Shown here in pieces: positions 1 to 6,948 of a stretch of 64,000 nt of DNA. The first letter of the stretch is position 1. Each line of letters opens with the position of its first letter. The notes below the pieces were generated by a model that was not told the DNA's origin, searched no databases, and saw only the letters and a program-made list of their open reading frames with translations. The position numbers were made by a program, and so were the translations under genes. Source of the DNA: DASVTR01 sp036387475. GTDB taxonomy: Bacteria > Acidobacteriota > Blastocatellia > Pyrinomonadales > Pyrinomonadaceae. The stretch is from the NCBI GenBank assembly GCA_036387475.1, contig DASVTR010000026.1, forward strand, positions 228,886 to 292,885, written 5' to 3'.

Positions 1-1104
1 GTGGCGACGGAAGCTTTTTACTACGTGACGCCGCCGGATTCGCAACTGGACGCGCAACGCCTCGAAGAGCACCTCAGCTTCTACAATCACTATGCGCTGC
101 CCGTCATCTCCATACACGAAGTTTATCCGGGCCACTATTATCAGGGACTCGCCCTCAATGGGCAGCCTTCGCGCGTACGCACTGTTCTTGCGTCCGCCAG
201 CTTCGCCGAAGGCTGGGCACATTACTGCGAGCAGATGATGCTGGACGAAGGTTTCGGCGGCAATAATCCGAAATTGAGGCTCGCGCAGTTGAATCTGGCG
301 CTGCTGCGTTTGTGCCGCTACGTCGCAGGCTTGCGGCTGCACACGCAGGGCATGACTTACGAAGAAGCCGTCCAGTTTTTCATGCGTGAGGGCTATCAGG
401 AGCGCGTCAACGCCGAACGCGAAGCGCGACGCGGCACGATTGATCCAACCTACCTCGTCTACACGCTCGGCAAGATGGAGATTATAAAACTGCGCGAAGC
501 ACGGAAAGCCGTCTTGGGCCAATCATTCCGGCTCGGCGAGTTTCACGACCAACTGTTGAGCTACGGGATGCCGCCCGTCAAGGTTATTCGTCTCGCAATG
601 CTCGGCGACGCTCAGTCTCCCGATAGGATTCCGACAACGCAGACCAACTCCACAGTCCGCTATGAAGATTTCTCCGTCGTCGCCACCGGCAATCGCAGCC
701 GTCACACAGGCCCGCGCCGCGTCGAGTTGATTATGAATCAGGGCCAGTGGCAGACGGCATGGCGCATCATCGGCGACGAGAGCCGCCCGCCGCCGGAAAT
801 AAATTTCAACACGCAGGCTGTCATCATCGCTTATCAAGGGCAATCGCCCACGAGCGCTGGCATCATTGTTGAGTCAATCCGCCGCGAGGGCCAACTCATC
901 ACCGTGCGGACGAAGGAACAAACCGCCAGCCGTACAGGTGCAACTGCTAATGCTTCATCATCCTTTGTTGCGGTTTCATTCCCGCGCCCGCCCGAAGGCG
1001 TTTCCCTGACTCTGGATAATGATGAAGACGTTATAAAAGCGGAACAAAATCGTTACGAAAAAAGGCGAAGCTATGGCCGGCGTAGACGTTACAGGCGGCG
1101 TTGA
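1..1104 (+). CDS. DUF885 family putative metallopeptidase fused to a PrcB-like C-terminal domain (5' truncated)
   Basis: The frame is open to the left edge, so this is the C-terminal part of a larger protein; the GTG at base 1 is probably internal. Residues 1-200 match the DUF885 family: the HE-x-x-PGH metal-site motif (IHEVYPGH, about residues 38-45) is followed by EGWAHYCEQMM, which would supply further ligands. From about residue 225 the sequence changes to a beta-rich stretch (VIIAYQGQSPTSAGIIVESI) typical of the PrcB C-terminal domain, a protease-associated fold. The last 15 residues are very Arg-rich and could bind nucleic acid or envelope polymer. DUF885 proteins are usually secreted lipoproteins with an HExxH-type zinc site; hydrolase activity is inferred from the family. 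Confidence 0.75.
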   Translation: MATEAFYYVTPPDSQLDAQRLEEHLSFYNHYALPVISIHEVYPGHYYQGLALNGQPSRVRTVLASASFAEGWAHYCEQMMLDEGFGGNNPKLRLAQLNLALLRLCRYVAGLRLHTQGMTYEEAVQFFMREGYQERVNAEREARRGTIDPTYLVYTLGKMEIIKLREARKAVLGQSFRLGEFHDQLLSYGMPPVKVIRLAMLGDAQSPDRIPTTQTNSTVRYEDFSVVATGNRSRHTGPRRVELIMNQGQWQTAWRIIGDESRPPPEINFNTQAVIIAYQGQSPTSAGIIVESIRREGQLITVRTKEQTASRTGATANASSSFVAVSFPRPPEGVSLTLDNDEDVIKAEQNRYEKRRSYGRRRRYRRR

Positions 1105-1288
1105 TTTGAAGCGTTAAAAAAAGGCCAACCCGTCTATGCTATGATTCATCAAAATAGAGCCAGCACGACAGCAATCCGCCTCAAGCTTTTTGCGCGGCTG
1201 TCAAGGCAAGAGATTATCGCGCTCTCTCCCCCTGCGCGTGAACAAGCGGGTAGTTATCGAAAGTATCGGGGGAGATACGAAGCTTTTT

Positions 1289-1335
1289 AAGAGCGGCGAG
1301 TCCTCCGAGAATCGGGATTGAGGATCGCCGCTCTT
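1289..1335 (+). terminator. Hairpin with T-run in the leader of the M48 gene (terminator or attenuator)
   Basis: AAGAGCGGCGA (1289-1299) pairs perfectly with TCGCCGCTCTT (1325-1335), and after a one-base bulge TCCTC pairs with GAGGA. The right arm continues into TTTAG. It lies 185 bp after the DUF885 gene and 67 bp before the M48 start codon, so it may end the upstream transcript or act as a leader attenuator of the protease gene. Confidence 0.55.
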
Positions 1336-1401
1336 TTAGTTTGTTTGAGAACGAAAGCGCACAACGGGAATTTCCTTGGCGCGCTTCGGAGGAGGGAGAC
1401 A

Positions 1402-2826
1402 ATGAAAGTTAGTAATCATCGCCGGGCACAAAGTTTTATCGTCTGGCTTATGGCGCTGGCGCTGTTTGCGACGCCGCTCGTTGCGCTGGCGCAGACCCAG
1501 ATTAAGGTTCACAGTAATAAGTATAAAGTCACGGACGACGTACAGGCGGGGCAACAGGCCGCGCGCGAAGTCGAGCGCCAAATGCCTATCCTGCGCGACG
1601 GGGATGTGGAAAACTACATCAATCGCGTCGGGCAGCGCCTTGTGTCGGCGATTCCGCCACAATTTCAGCACCCGGAATTTCGTTACTTTTTCAAAGTCGT
1701 TGATGCACGCGACATCAATGCTTTCGCCTTGCCGGGTGGGCCTATGTACGTCAATCGCGGCATGATCGAAGCGGCTAAATCCGAAGGCGAGATGGCGGGC
1801 GTGATGGCCCACGAACTCAGCCACGTCGCGCTCCGCCACGGCACAGCGCAGGCGACCAAAGCGCAGAAGTATCAAGTCGCAGGAATCGCCGGAGCAATCC
1901 TCGGTTCTGTTATCGGCGGCGGCCTGGGCCAAGTCATAGGGCAGGGCAGCCAGATGGCGGTCGGCACTTACTTCCTGAAATTCAGTCGTGAGTATGAGAC
2001 CGAAGCTGACATCCTCGGCGCGCAGATTATGGCGCGTGCCGGATACGACCCGCGCGATCTGGCAAACATGTTTCGCACCATAGAGCAGCAGGGCGGCGGA
2101 CGCGGCGGCCCGGAATTTCTGAGCAGCCACCCGAATCCGAGCAACCGCTATGCGCGCATCAATCAGGAAGCGGCGATGCTGAGGGTATCGAATCCGATTC
2201 AGGATACGCGCGAGTTTCAAGATGTTCAGGCACGCTTGCGCGGACAGCCGCGCGCTCGTTCGATGGAAGAGATAGCGCGCAGCGGGCAGCGCTATCCGCA
2301 CGGCGGCGGTTACCCGGAAAGCACGACCGTCAGCAACCGCGTCGAATATCCTTCGTCGCGCTATCAGACTTACACGGAAGGCAACTTCCTACGTGTCAGC
2401 ATCCCTGATAACTGGCGTCGGCTTGGCGATAACAACTCAGTCTGGTTTGCTCCCGACGGCGCTTACGGGCAGGTTCAGGGACAGAACGTTTTCACGCACG
2501 GCATCGAAATCGGACTTTCTCGTTCGAACAGCAACAACCTGCAACAGGCGACCGATGAGTTCATTAGCGCCTTAGCGCAGGGCAACCAGAATTTGCGGCA
2601 GCAGAGCCGCTATCAGAGCGGAAATATTTCGGGGCGTAGAGCGCTGGCGATGACGCTCTCGAACGTCAACGAGGCGACCGGACAGGCTGAGGTCGTTACG
2701 GTCTACACAACTCTCCTGCGCAGCGGCGATCTGTTTCACATGATCGCGGTCGCGCCGCGAAACGATTTCAACAACTACCAGGGAGTCTTCAACAACGTCC
2801 TGCGTTCGATTCAACTAAGAGACTAG
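1402..2826 (+). CDS. M48 family metalloprotease, secreted
   Basis: The 474-residue product has a signal peptide (hydrophobic FIVWLMALALFATPLVALAQ, cleavage after ALAQ) and a zinc protease domain. HELSH, about 140 residues in, is the HExxH zinc site; EYETEADILGAQIM supplies the third ligand, as in BepA/LoiP-type M48 enzymes, which degrade misfolded envelope proteins. The C-terminal 200 residues (YPSSRYQTYTEGNFLRVSIPDNW onward) form a separate beta-rich domain seen behind acidobacterial M48 proteases. ATG 1402 is chosen because GGAGGGAG stands just upstream and the signal peptide then begins correctly; an in-frame upstream start would add 28 poorly supported residues. The substrate cannot be read from sequence. 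Confidence 0.88.
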   Translation: MKVSNHRRAQSFIVWLMALALFATPLVALAQTQIKVHSNKYKVTDDVQAGQQAAREVERQMPILRDGDVENYINRVGQRLVSAIPPQFQHPEFRYFFKVVDARDINAFALPGGPMYVNRGMIEAAKSEGEMAGVMAHELSHVALRHGTAQATKAQKYQVAGIAGAILGSVIGGGLGQVIGQGSQMAVGTYFLKFSREYETEADILGAQIMARAGYDPRDLANMFRTIEQQGGGRGGPEFLSSHPNPSNRYARINQEAAMLRVSNPIQDTREFQDVQARLRGQPRARSMEEIARSGQRYPHGGGYPESTTVSNRVEYPSSRYQTYTEGNFLRVSIPDNWRRLGDNNSVWFAPDGAYGQVQGQNVFTHGIEIGLSRSNSNNLQQATDEFISALAQGNQNLRQQSRYQSGNISGRRALAMTLSNVNEATGQAEVVTVYTTLLRSGDLFHMIAVAPRNDFNNYQGVFNNVLRSIQLRD

Positions 2827-2857
2827 AAATTAGTTCGACTCGAAGCGCAGTTTCACT

Positions 2858-2901
2858 AAAGATGAAAGGCACGCTCTCATTAGAGCGTGCCTTTCATCTT
2901 T
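2858..2901. terminator. Bidirectional terminator, 20-bp perfect stem
   Basis: AAAGATGAAAGGCACGCTCT (2858-2877) and its exact complement (2882-2901) enclose a 4-nt loop CATT. A-rich and T-rich stem ends serve both strands. It separates the convergent M48 (+) and zinc-ribbon (-) genes. Confidence 0.85.
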
Positions 2902-2922
2902 AACAGCCGCGCGGCTCGTGCC

Positions 2923-3621
2923 TTAACCGATGAGCGGCATTTTCGCGCCGCACTCAGGGCAAAACCTTGTTGCGTTCTCAGGCTCGTGGCCGCAGCCCTG
3001 GCAGGCCACGCGCGGAGGCTTGGTCGGCGTGCCGCATTCGGGGCAGAACTTGGCCTTGCCAACCTGCGCACCGCATGACGAGCATGAGGGCGCGGCGGCT
3101 GTAGTTTTGGGCGCGGGCGGTGTCGGCGCTTTGACGTGCGAGTCAGCGCTCATGTCAACCTTCGAGACGTAATCTGTCTGGCGCGCTTTTTCATGCAGTT
3201 GTTCGTCGACGGCTGCGGCTTTGGCGCGCGCGTGCGCCGAGGCGAGTTGTTCCTGAAAGTCCGGCGCGCATTCTTCGCATTGTCCGGCCTGCGCGTTCCA
3301 GCAGACTTCGGGACAGACCCAGCGCCCGCACCGCGAGCATTGATGAAAATGCTCCTTGCCTTCCTGCACAGCCGCTTGCAAAGCGCTGTCGTGGGCCTTG
3401 CCGCCGACGGCCCGCTGGACTTCGTAGGCGGAGTTTCCGGCTGAGTTGGCCCAACCAAACCAGTCCCCTGCGGCGCGCAGGAGCGAACCAGCCGTGCCGA
3501 GTGTCGAAGCCTGATAACGCGACATGAAACCGTTGCCGCATTTGTCGCAATAGAACTTGAACTGATAACCCTTATCCGTCGAGAGATCGTCATAATTACT
3601 AACGAACTGAATCATTGCCAT
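2923..3621 (-). CDS. Multi-zinc-ribbon protein of unknown function
   Basis: The 232-residue protein is built from several Cys4 knuckles. CDKCGNGF lies near residue 25, CSRCGRWVC and CEEC follow around residues 95-120, and a double zinc ribbon (CSSCGA...CPECG, CQGCG...CPECG) occupies the last 55 residues. The first part resembles bacterial proteins with a treble-clef-like start, and a Pro/Ala linker joins it to the ribbons. No signal peptide or membrane segment is visible. Such proteins are often membrane- or nucleic-acid-associated adaptors, but no function can be assigned. The ATG at 3621 is supported by GGGAGGA with 9-nt spacing. The next feature upstream is a heptamer-repeat spacer broken by the transposon. 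Confidence 0.7.
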   Translation of the reverse strand: MAMIQFVSNYDDLSTDKGYQFKFYCDKCGNGFMSRYQASTLGTAGSLLRAAGDWFGWANSAGNSAYEVQRAVGGKAHDSALQAAVQEGKEHFHQCSRCGRWVCPEVCWNAQAGQCEECAPDFQEQLASAHARAKAAAVDEQLHEKARQTDYVSKVDMSADSHVKAPTPPAPKTTAAAPSCSSCGAQVGKAKFCPECGTPTKPPRVACQGCGHEPENATRFCPECGAKMPLIG

Positions 3622-3640
3622 CTACGGAATCCTCCCTGAA

Positions 3641-3697
3641 AACAGTGATGAGTAATGAGTATAATAGCAGGAGTCAGAATTCAGAATCCAGAAGCCA
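3641..3697. repeat. Heptanucleotide-repeat palindromic spacer, copy 1, left half (split by the transposon)
   Basis: Heptads such as AGTGATG AGTAATG AGTATAA and then CAGGAGT CAGAATT CAGAATC CAGAAGC lead up to the insertion point. The matching right arm now lies 3.2 kb away at 6949-7022. Confidence 0.7.
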
Positions 3698-3705
3698 GAA
3701 TAAGA
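3698..3705. repeat. Target site duplication, left copy (GAATAAGA)
   Basis: GAATAAGA directly precedes the left terminal inverted repeat and is repeated at 6941-6948 just outside the right terminal repeat. Eight bp fits IS1-family insertion. Confidence 0.85.
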
Positions 3706-3730
3706 GGTAGTGTCCTAAGACTGTGTTGCT
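3706..3730 (+). repeat. Left terminal inverted repeat of the transposon
   Basis: 25 bp beginning GGTAGTGTCCTAAGACTGTG, exactly complementary to 6916-6940. The stop codon of the 84-residue gene is 2 bp inside this end. Confidence 0.92.
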
Positions 3731-3731
3731 C

Positions 3732-3986
3732 CTAACCCGTAGGTGGCTTCCATCCAAGTATTTCAGTAGCCGCCTGCTCTAGGATTGAGCGCTTGAAAGA
3801 ATATGCGCTGATTTCGATAGGTAGATGAGCATGGTCAGGATGCGTTAATCTGGCTTCGTCAATGGCTTTCTGCTTTGCTTCCGCTTCACTTGAAGATACG
3901 GAAGCGGTAAACAGTCTGACCCGTTTTGCCGATTTATCTTGGGACTTGATTTCAAGAAGGCAAAGATAAAGTTGTTTCTCACTCAT
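3732..3986 (-). CDS. Small hypothetical protein following the transposase (84 aa)
   Basis: No family is recognised. The product begins MSEKQLYLCLLEIKSQDKSA, is soluble and mixed-charge, and ends GWKPPTG. The ATG at 3986 follows GGAGAG with good spacing and starts 17 bp after the transposase stop, so the two genes probably form one transcript. Its stop codon abuts the left terminal repeat. The position suggests an accessory to transposition or a passenger regulator, but this is inference from place only. A longer reading from 4073 would overlap the transposase end and lacks a ribosome site. Confidence 0.6.
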   Translation of the reverse strand: MSEKQLYLCLLEIKSQDKSAKRVRLFTASVSSSEAEAKQKAIDEARLTHPDHAHLPIEISAYSFKRSILEQAATEILGWKPPTG

Positions 3987-4003
3987 TATCACTCTCCGAT
4001 AGA

Positions 4004-4954
4004 TTATGCCGTGAGCAAGTCTTTCAACTCCCAAACGGTCTTTGTGATTCCGGCCTCTTGCGCTGGCGTGCATCTAATACTTGAATGGATGCGGCAAAAG
4101 TTGTAGTAAGCGAAGTATAACGCAAGCGCGGCTTTCAGGTTAGACCACTTTTTACTGAAAGCATTGGTCAAACGAGTAAAGCGACGCATCGCCATTCTGA
4201 TATTCAAGTTCTGTCTCTCAACATGAGACGTACAGATGTTTTCAGGGTCAGGACTTCCAAACACTGGAATAGGTGCTGCTCCGATACATTGCGCGGGAGA
4301 GTAGCGGCGCTCTTCATCAGCAGGAACGGCGTACATCTTAATAAGCTGCGCGTAGTCAACGCGAGTGCCGAGAGAGTAGCAAACAGCATCAGGATAGCCG
4401 CCGTAGCCGTCAGTGGTCATCTGAAAGCGGTTGCTCGTTCCTTCTACAGCCTGATATAGCTTCTCAGTGAAAAGCAGCGTATCGCGCGCCGTGCGACGGC
4501 CTAGATGCCAAGCAACGATAAGCTTAGAGTGACGCTCAAAAGCAACGAACGTATAAGCATCGCCTAACGTGTCGGCATCTTTGCCTTGACGCTTTTTCGT
4601 CTTTTCCTTCATGCCAACATAAGACCATATCTCGTCAGCTTGAATGTCAGACACTTGCACTTTGCGGATAAGCTTACTCATCAAAGCTTCGCACTTCTCG
4701 CCAGCAACAAGCATCAGGTCAAGCACGGTATCACGGTGTATGCCCGTAACACGTTCGATGCTCCGCACTGACATTCCTTCTACTAAAAGCTGTAAGCACA
4801 TGAGAGCCTTATCCATTGGAATACGCATCTCGTTTAGCGGTTTATCGCGCTCCGCTTGAAAGGTCTTGCCGCAGGTTAAGCAGCGATAGCGTTGGTTTCC
4901 CTTGCGGTCTTTTCCGAAGCGCTTGGCTAGGGATTGGCAGTTGTGACAGGTCAT
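4004..4954 (-). CDS. IS1-family transposase, single-frame type
   Basis: The 316-residue protein starts with a Cys4 zinc finger (CHNC and CLTC within the first 30 residues) and an HTH region (MSVRSIERVTGIHRDTVLDL, about residues 60-80), corresponding to the InsA part of classical IS1. The catalytic part follows without a frameshift: D in QADEIWSYV, D in TTDGYGGY and E in HVERQNLNIRM form the DDE triad expected for InsB. The C-terminal FAYYNFCRIHSSIRCTPAQEAG is a typical IS1 ending. Single-ORF organisation is known in the archaeal/bacterial ISMhu11-like branch. All catalytic residues are present and the frame is complete, so the enzyme is probably functional. Confidence 0.93.
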   Translation of the reverse strand: MTCHNCQSLAKRFGKDRKGNQRYRCLTCGKTFQAERDKPLNEMRIPMDKALMCLQLLVEGMSVRSIERVTGIHRDTVLDLMLVAGEKCEALMSKLIRKVQVSDIQADEIWSYVGMKEKTKKRQGKDADTLGDAYTFVAFERHSKLIVAWHLGRRTARDTLLFTEKLYQAVEGTSNRFQMTTDGYGGYPDAVCYSLGTRVDYAQLIKMYAVPADEERRYSPAQCIGAAPIPVFGSPDPENICTSHVERQNLNIRMAMRRFTRLTNAFSKKWSNLKAALALYFAYYNFCRIHSSIRCTPAQEAGITKTVWELKDLLTA

Positions 4955-5034
4955 TTGAGCCTTGCCTTTTCAGGGCGATTGGCTCACAATATGGTTGTCT
5001 AGGCCGATGCGAGCAATCGCGTTGGTTTTCAAGT

Positions 5035-5070
5035 AAAGGCTCTCTGTCAGTTTGCGCTGGGAGAGCCTTT
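5035..5070. terminator. Hairpin upstream of the transposase gene inside the transposon
   Basis: AAAGGCTCTC (5035-5044) pairs with GAGAGCCTTT (5061-5070) around a 16-nt loop; GCTCTTTAC follows on the plus strand. It lies between the divergent transposase and passenger genes and could isolate the two units. There is no strong T-run. Confidence 0.4.
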
Positions 5071-5090
5071 GCTCTTTACTACGATAGGGA

Positions 5091-5114
5091 TTATACGTGA
5101 GCGCTCACGTATAA
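5091..5114. promoter_or_regulatory. 24-bp perfect palindromic operator plus downstream half site
   Basis: TTATACGTGAGC (5091-5102) is followed directly by its complement GCTCACGTATAA. A further half site GCTCACGTATA recurs at 5148-5158 over the -10 box of the next gene. The spacing suggests a dimeric repressor acting on the passenger promoter and possibly on the divergent transposase gene; the 60-residue basic protein encoded next door is an obvious candidate. Confidence 0.65.
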
Positions 5115-5130
5115 GTCAAGTGAATAATGC

Positions 5131-5160
5131 TTGACTATTACCTGACCGCTCACGTATATT
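5131..5160 (+). promoter_or_regulatory. Sigma-70-type promoter of the 60-aa passenger gene
   Basis: TTGACT (5131-5136), an 18-bp spacer and TATATT (5155-5160) form a near-consensus promoter. The predicted start of transcription falls at about 5167, the A of the ATG, so the mRNA may be leaderless. The -10 box overlaps an operator half site. Confidence 0.65.
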
Positions 5161-5166
5161 TACCTC

Positions 5167-5349
5167 ATGGCAAACACATCAACACAAGCGAAACCGAAAC
5201 GGAAGAACGCGGCGGCTGTTGCTCTAGGTCGCAAGGGCGGTCTTAAAGGTGGTCACGCACGGGCAGCAAGTATGACGCCGGAAGAGCGCAGCGAAAGCGC
5301 ACGTAAAGCGGTGCTGGCACGCTGGGCGAAAGCCAAACAGCAAGCCTGA
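5167..5349 (+). CDS. Small basic protein with RKGG...TPEERSESARKAVLARW motif
   Basis: The 60-residue product has a Lys-rich start, then ALGRKGGLKGGHARAASM and TPEERSESARKAVLARWAK. This short basic module is widespread in hypothetical bacterial and phage proteins and looks like a small helical nucleic-acid-binding unit; no biochemical role is established to my knowledge. A near-consensus promoter ends 6 bp before the ATG and no Shine-Dalgarno sequence is present, consistent with leaderless translation. The palindrome at 5091-5114 suggests that this or another passenger product regulates the locus. It is the first gene of the divergent passenger block and is separated from the next gene by its own promoter. 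Confidence 0.7.
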   Translation: MANTSTQAKPKRKNAAAVALGRKGGLKGGHARAASMTPEERSESARKAVLARWAKAKQQA

Positions 5350-5380
5350 CGGCCTGACAAATATTTTCACCCTTCCTTAG

Positions 5381-5409
5381 CGCGCGATGCTATAATCCTC
5401 TTTCGCGCG
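5381..5409 (+). promoter_or_regulatory. Extended -10 promoter framed by an inverted repeat, upstream of the 280-aa/PIN pair
   Basis: TGCTATAAT (5388-5396) is an extended -10 element. It is framed by CGCGCGA (5381-5387) and TCGCGCG (5403-5409), an inverted repeat with a 15-bp spacer. A protein bound there would cover the promoter, as in autoregulated toxin-antitoxin operons. Confidence 0.6.
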
Positions 5410-5457
5410 ACAACGTTCCCTACTTATTAGCCATCTTTTCATAAGGGTTTCTGCCTT

Positions 5458-6300
5458 ATGTCTCAGCTTCGTTTAAGAATAGAGTTGAATAAGGGCGGGC
5501 ATGGTATCTCTATGGATAAGCTCGCTGAGATTACCACTGAGACAGAGCGTTTCTTGCGAATGATTGTTGAAGATGTAAGCAGGCAAGCAACGGGAAAGTG
5601 GATAGCAAGAGACTTTGAGAATAACTCTGTTGACTTTACGGCAGCATATGTATCAGAAACGATAACCCCAGCACAGATTCAAGAGTGTAGGCAAGCCCTA
5701 GCCTACACGATGAATGAAAGAACAGACGTTGCTGATTTCAGTAGCAAGATTAGACGCTCTACCCTCCTACAGTATGCCAAGATTGCCAAGCCTATCGCGC
5801 CAGATGAGGCCGTACATTTTGCGCTCTTCGATGTTAATAGTGACTTGTTGACCGAGCATCACGTTCTTTCAAAAGAACGTTCACTTGAAATTGAGCAGCG
5901 ATTACAGCTAACAGACCGGATTCAATATGATGGCTCAACACAAGGAACTATCATTGCTCTTTTCAAAGGCACTAACCCACACTTTCGATTAAGAGAGCTT
6001 TACTCAGAAGAGTGGTTTCCCTGTTATTTTTCATACCGTGACTATGACAAGGTGATTCACGCATTAGAGAGCGCGGATACAATCGTTCACGTCGCTGGGT
6101 CAATATTAGCCTCACGCACAACCCGCAGGCCAATATCAATGCAAGTCAAGAAAATCGTGAACGCAGAGCCATATCTTGAAGGCGACCTTGAGAAGTTTAT
6201 AGGATGCGCCCCTCACGCAACGGGCGATTTAAGCACCGAAGAGTTTATTGATATGATTCGGAAGCATGAAGAGCTTGTTGGCAATGGCGAAGAAACCTAA
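5458..6300 (+). CDS. Uncharacterised 280-aa protein paired with a PIN-domain protein
   Basis: No family is recognised. The product starts MSQLRLRIELNKGGHGISMD and is soluble, with alternating charged helices and strands and no signal peptide. The N-terminal part (LRIELNKG...MDKLAEITTETERFLRMI...KWIARDFENNSVDF) reads as a compact alpha/beta domain, and the C-terminal part (ISMQVKKIVNAEPYLEGDLEKF) contains a beta segment that could bind a partner. Its TAA overlaps the ATG of the PIN gene by one base, so the two are translationally coupled. By position it may restrain or direct the nuclease, though 280 residues is long for a VapB-type antitoxin. Upstream are an extended -10 promoter and a weak AAGG ribosome site. 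Confidence 0.7.
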   Translation: MSQLRLRIELNKGGHGISMDKLAEITTETERFLRMIVEDVSRQATGKWIARDFENNSVDFTAAYVSETITPAQIQECRQALAYTMNERTDVADFSSKIRRSTLLQYAKIAKPIAPDEAVHFALFDVNSDLLTEHHVLSKERSLEIEQRLQLTDRIQYDGSTQGTIIALFKGTNPHFRLRELYSEEWFPCYFSYRDYDKVIHALESADTIVHVAGSILASRTTRRPISMQVKKIVNAEPYLEGDLEKFIGCAPHATGDLSTEEFIDMIRKHEELVGNGEET

Positions 6301-6890
6301 TGGCCGTTTACATGGATTCATGTTGCTTTATTGATGTGGCTAAGTATGACTTAGGCCATAAGGATAAGATTGACCATCTAGCCGACAAGGAAGAACACAT
6401 CAAAGCCTGCATAAAGATGATTGATGCTGCCAAGAAAGGAAATATAAGAGTCCTCACGGGTAACATTACAATATCGGAATGCCAGCATCTTTCGGGCTTT
6501 GTGGACGAAGATATTAAAAGGCTATTTCGGTCTACCTTGACTTCTGGGAGAGTCGTTAGGATTGTCGCAGATAGTATCTTTATCGCAGAGAGAGCCAGAA
6601 ATTTGATGTGGGATTATCAAATCAAGCTGGGCGGTGCTGACGCTCACCATGTTGCAACGGCCTTAGAGTCTAACTGTGGTGAGTTTCTAACCTCTGACAA
6701 GGGGATATTGAAATGGGCAACCGAAATTGAGAAGTTAGGATTGAAAGTCATTAGAGCCGAACACTCCAAAGAATTAGCCCAGCTTGCTCTGACAGAATCC
6801 ACACAACGCGCCCTTCCTGCGGTGAGCGGTCAGAATAGTTTATTCGGCACGCAAGATGACGATGAGCAAGATGACGGCGAGTCAAACTAA
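6300..6890 (+). CDS. PIN-domain ribonuclease-like protein (transposon passenger)
   Basis: The 196-residue protein shows the four acidic positions of a PIN nuclease: D in YMDSCCFIDV near the start, E in ITISECQ, D in GGADAHHVATAL and D in LTSDKG, followed by the usual final strand LGLKVIRAE. PIN proteins cleave RNA with Mg2+ or Mn2+; many are VapC toxins. This one is longer than VapC (about 130 residues) because of an insertion after the first strand and an acidic tail ending DDDEQDDGESN. The start ATG overlaps the stop of the 280-residue gene (TAATG). The gene ends 25 bp before the right terminal repeat. Function as toxin, defence effector or RNA processor is open. Confidence 0.82.
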   Translation: MAVYMDSCCFIDVAKYDLGHKDKIDHLADKEEHIKACIKMIDAAKKGNIRVLTGNITISECQHLSGFVDEDIKRLFRSTLTSGRVVRIVADSIFIAERARNLMWDYQIKLGGADAHHVATALESNCGEFLTSDKGILKWATEIEKLGLKVIRAEHSKELAQLALTESTQRALPAVSGQNSLFGTQDDDEQDDGESN

Positions 6891-6915
6891 CCTCTAACCT
6901 AATCCCACAATTCTC

Positions 6916-6940
6916 AGCAACACAGTCTTAGGACACTACC
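6916..6940 (-). repeat. Right terminal inverted repeat of the transposon
   Basis: 25 bp ending CTTAGGACACTACC, the exact complement of 3706-3730. Confidence 0.92.
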
Positions 6941-6948
6941 GAATAAGA
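6941..6948. repeat. Target site duplication, right copy (GAATAAGA)
   Basis: Identical to 3698-3705 and directly adjacent to the right terminal repeat. Confidence 0.85.

Larger units (their letters stand above)
3706..6940. mobile_element. IS1-family transposon with passenger genes (3,235 bp)
   Basis: Perfect 25-bp terminal inverted repeats (3706-3730 and 6916-6940; outer bases GGTAGTGTCC) enclose the element, flanked by the 8-bp duplication GAATAAGA. Inside are an IS1-type transposase and a small co-oriented gene on the minus strand, and a divergent plus-strand block: a 60-residue basic protein, a 280-residue unknown and a PIN-domain protein. GG termini and an 8-bp duplication fit the IS1 family. 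Plain IS1-family elements are about 0.7-1.2 kb, so roughly 2 kb here is passenger DNA. Transposase, ends and duplication all look intact, so the insertion appears recent. Confidence 0.9.

Noticed and set aside
1336..2301. 321-codon minus-strand frame opposite the M48 gene
   Set aside because: It is the antisense shadow of a clearly recognisable protease with signal peptide and HExxH motif.
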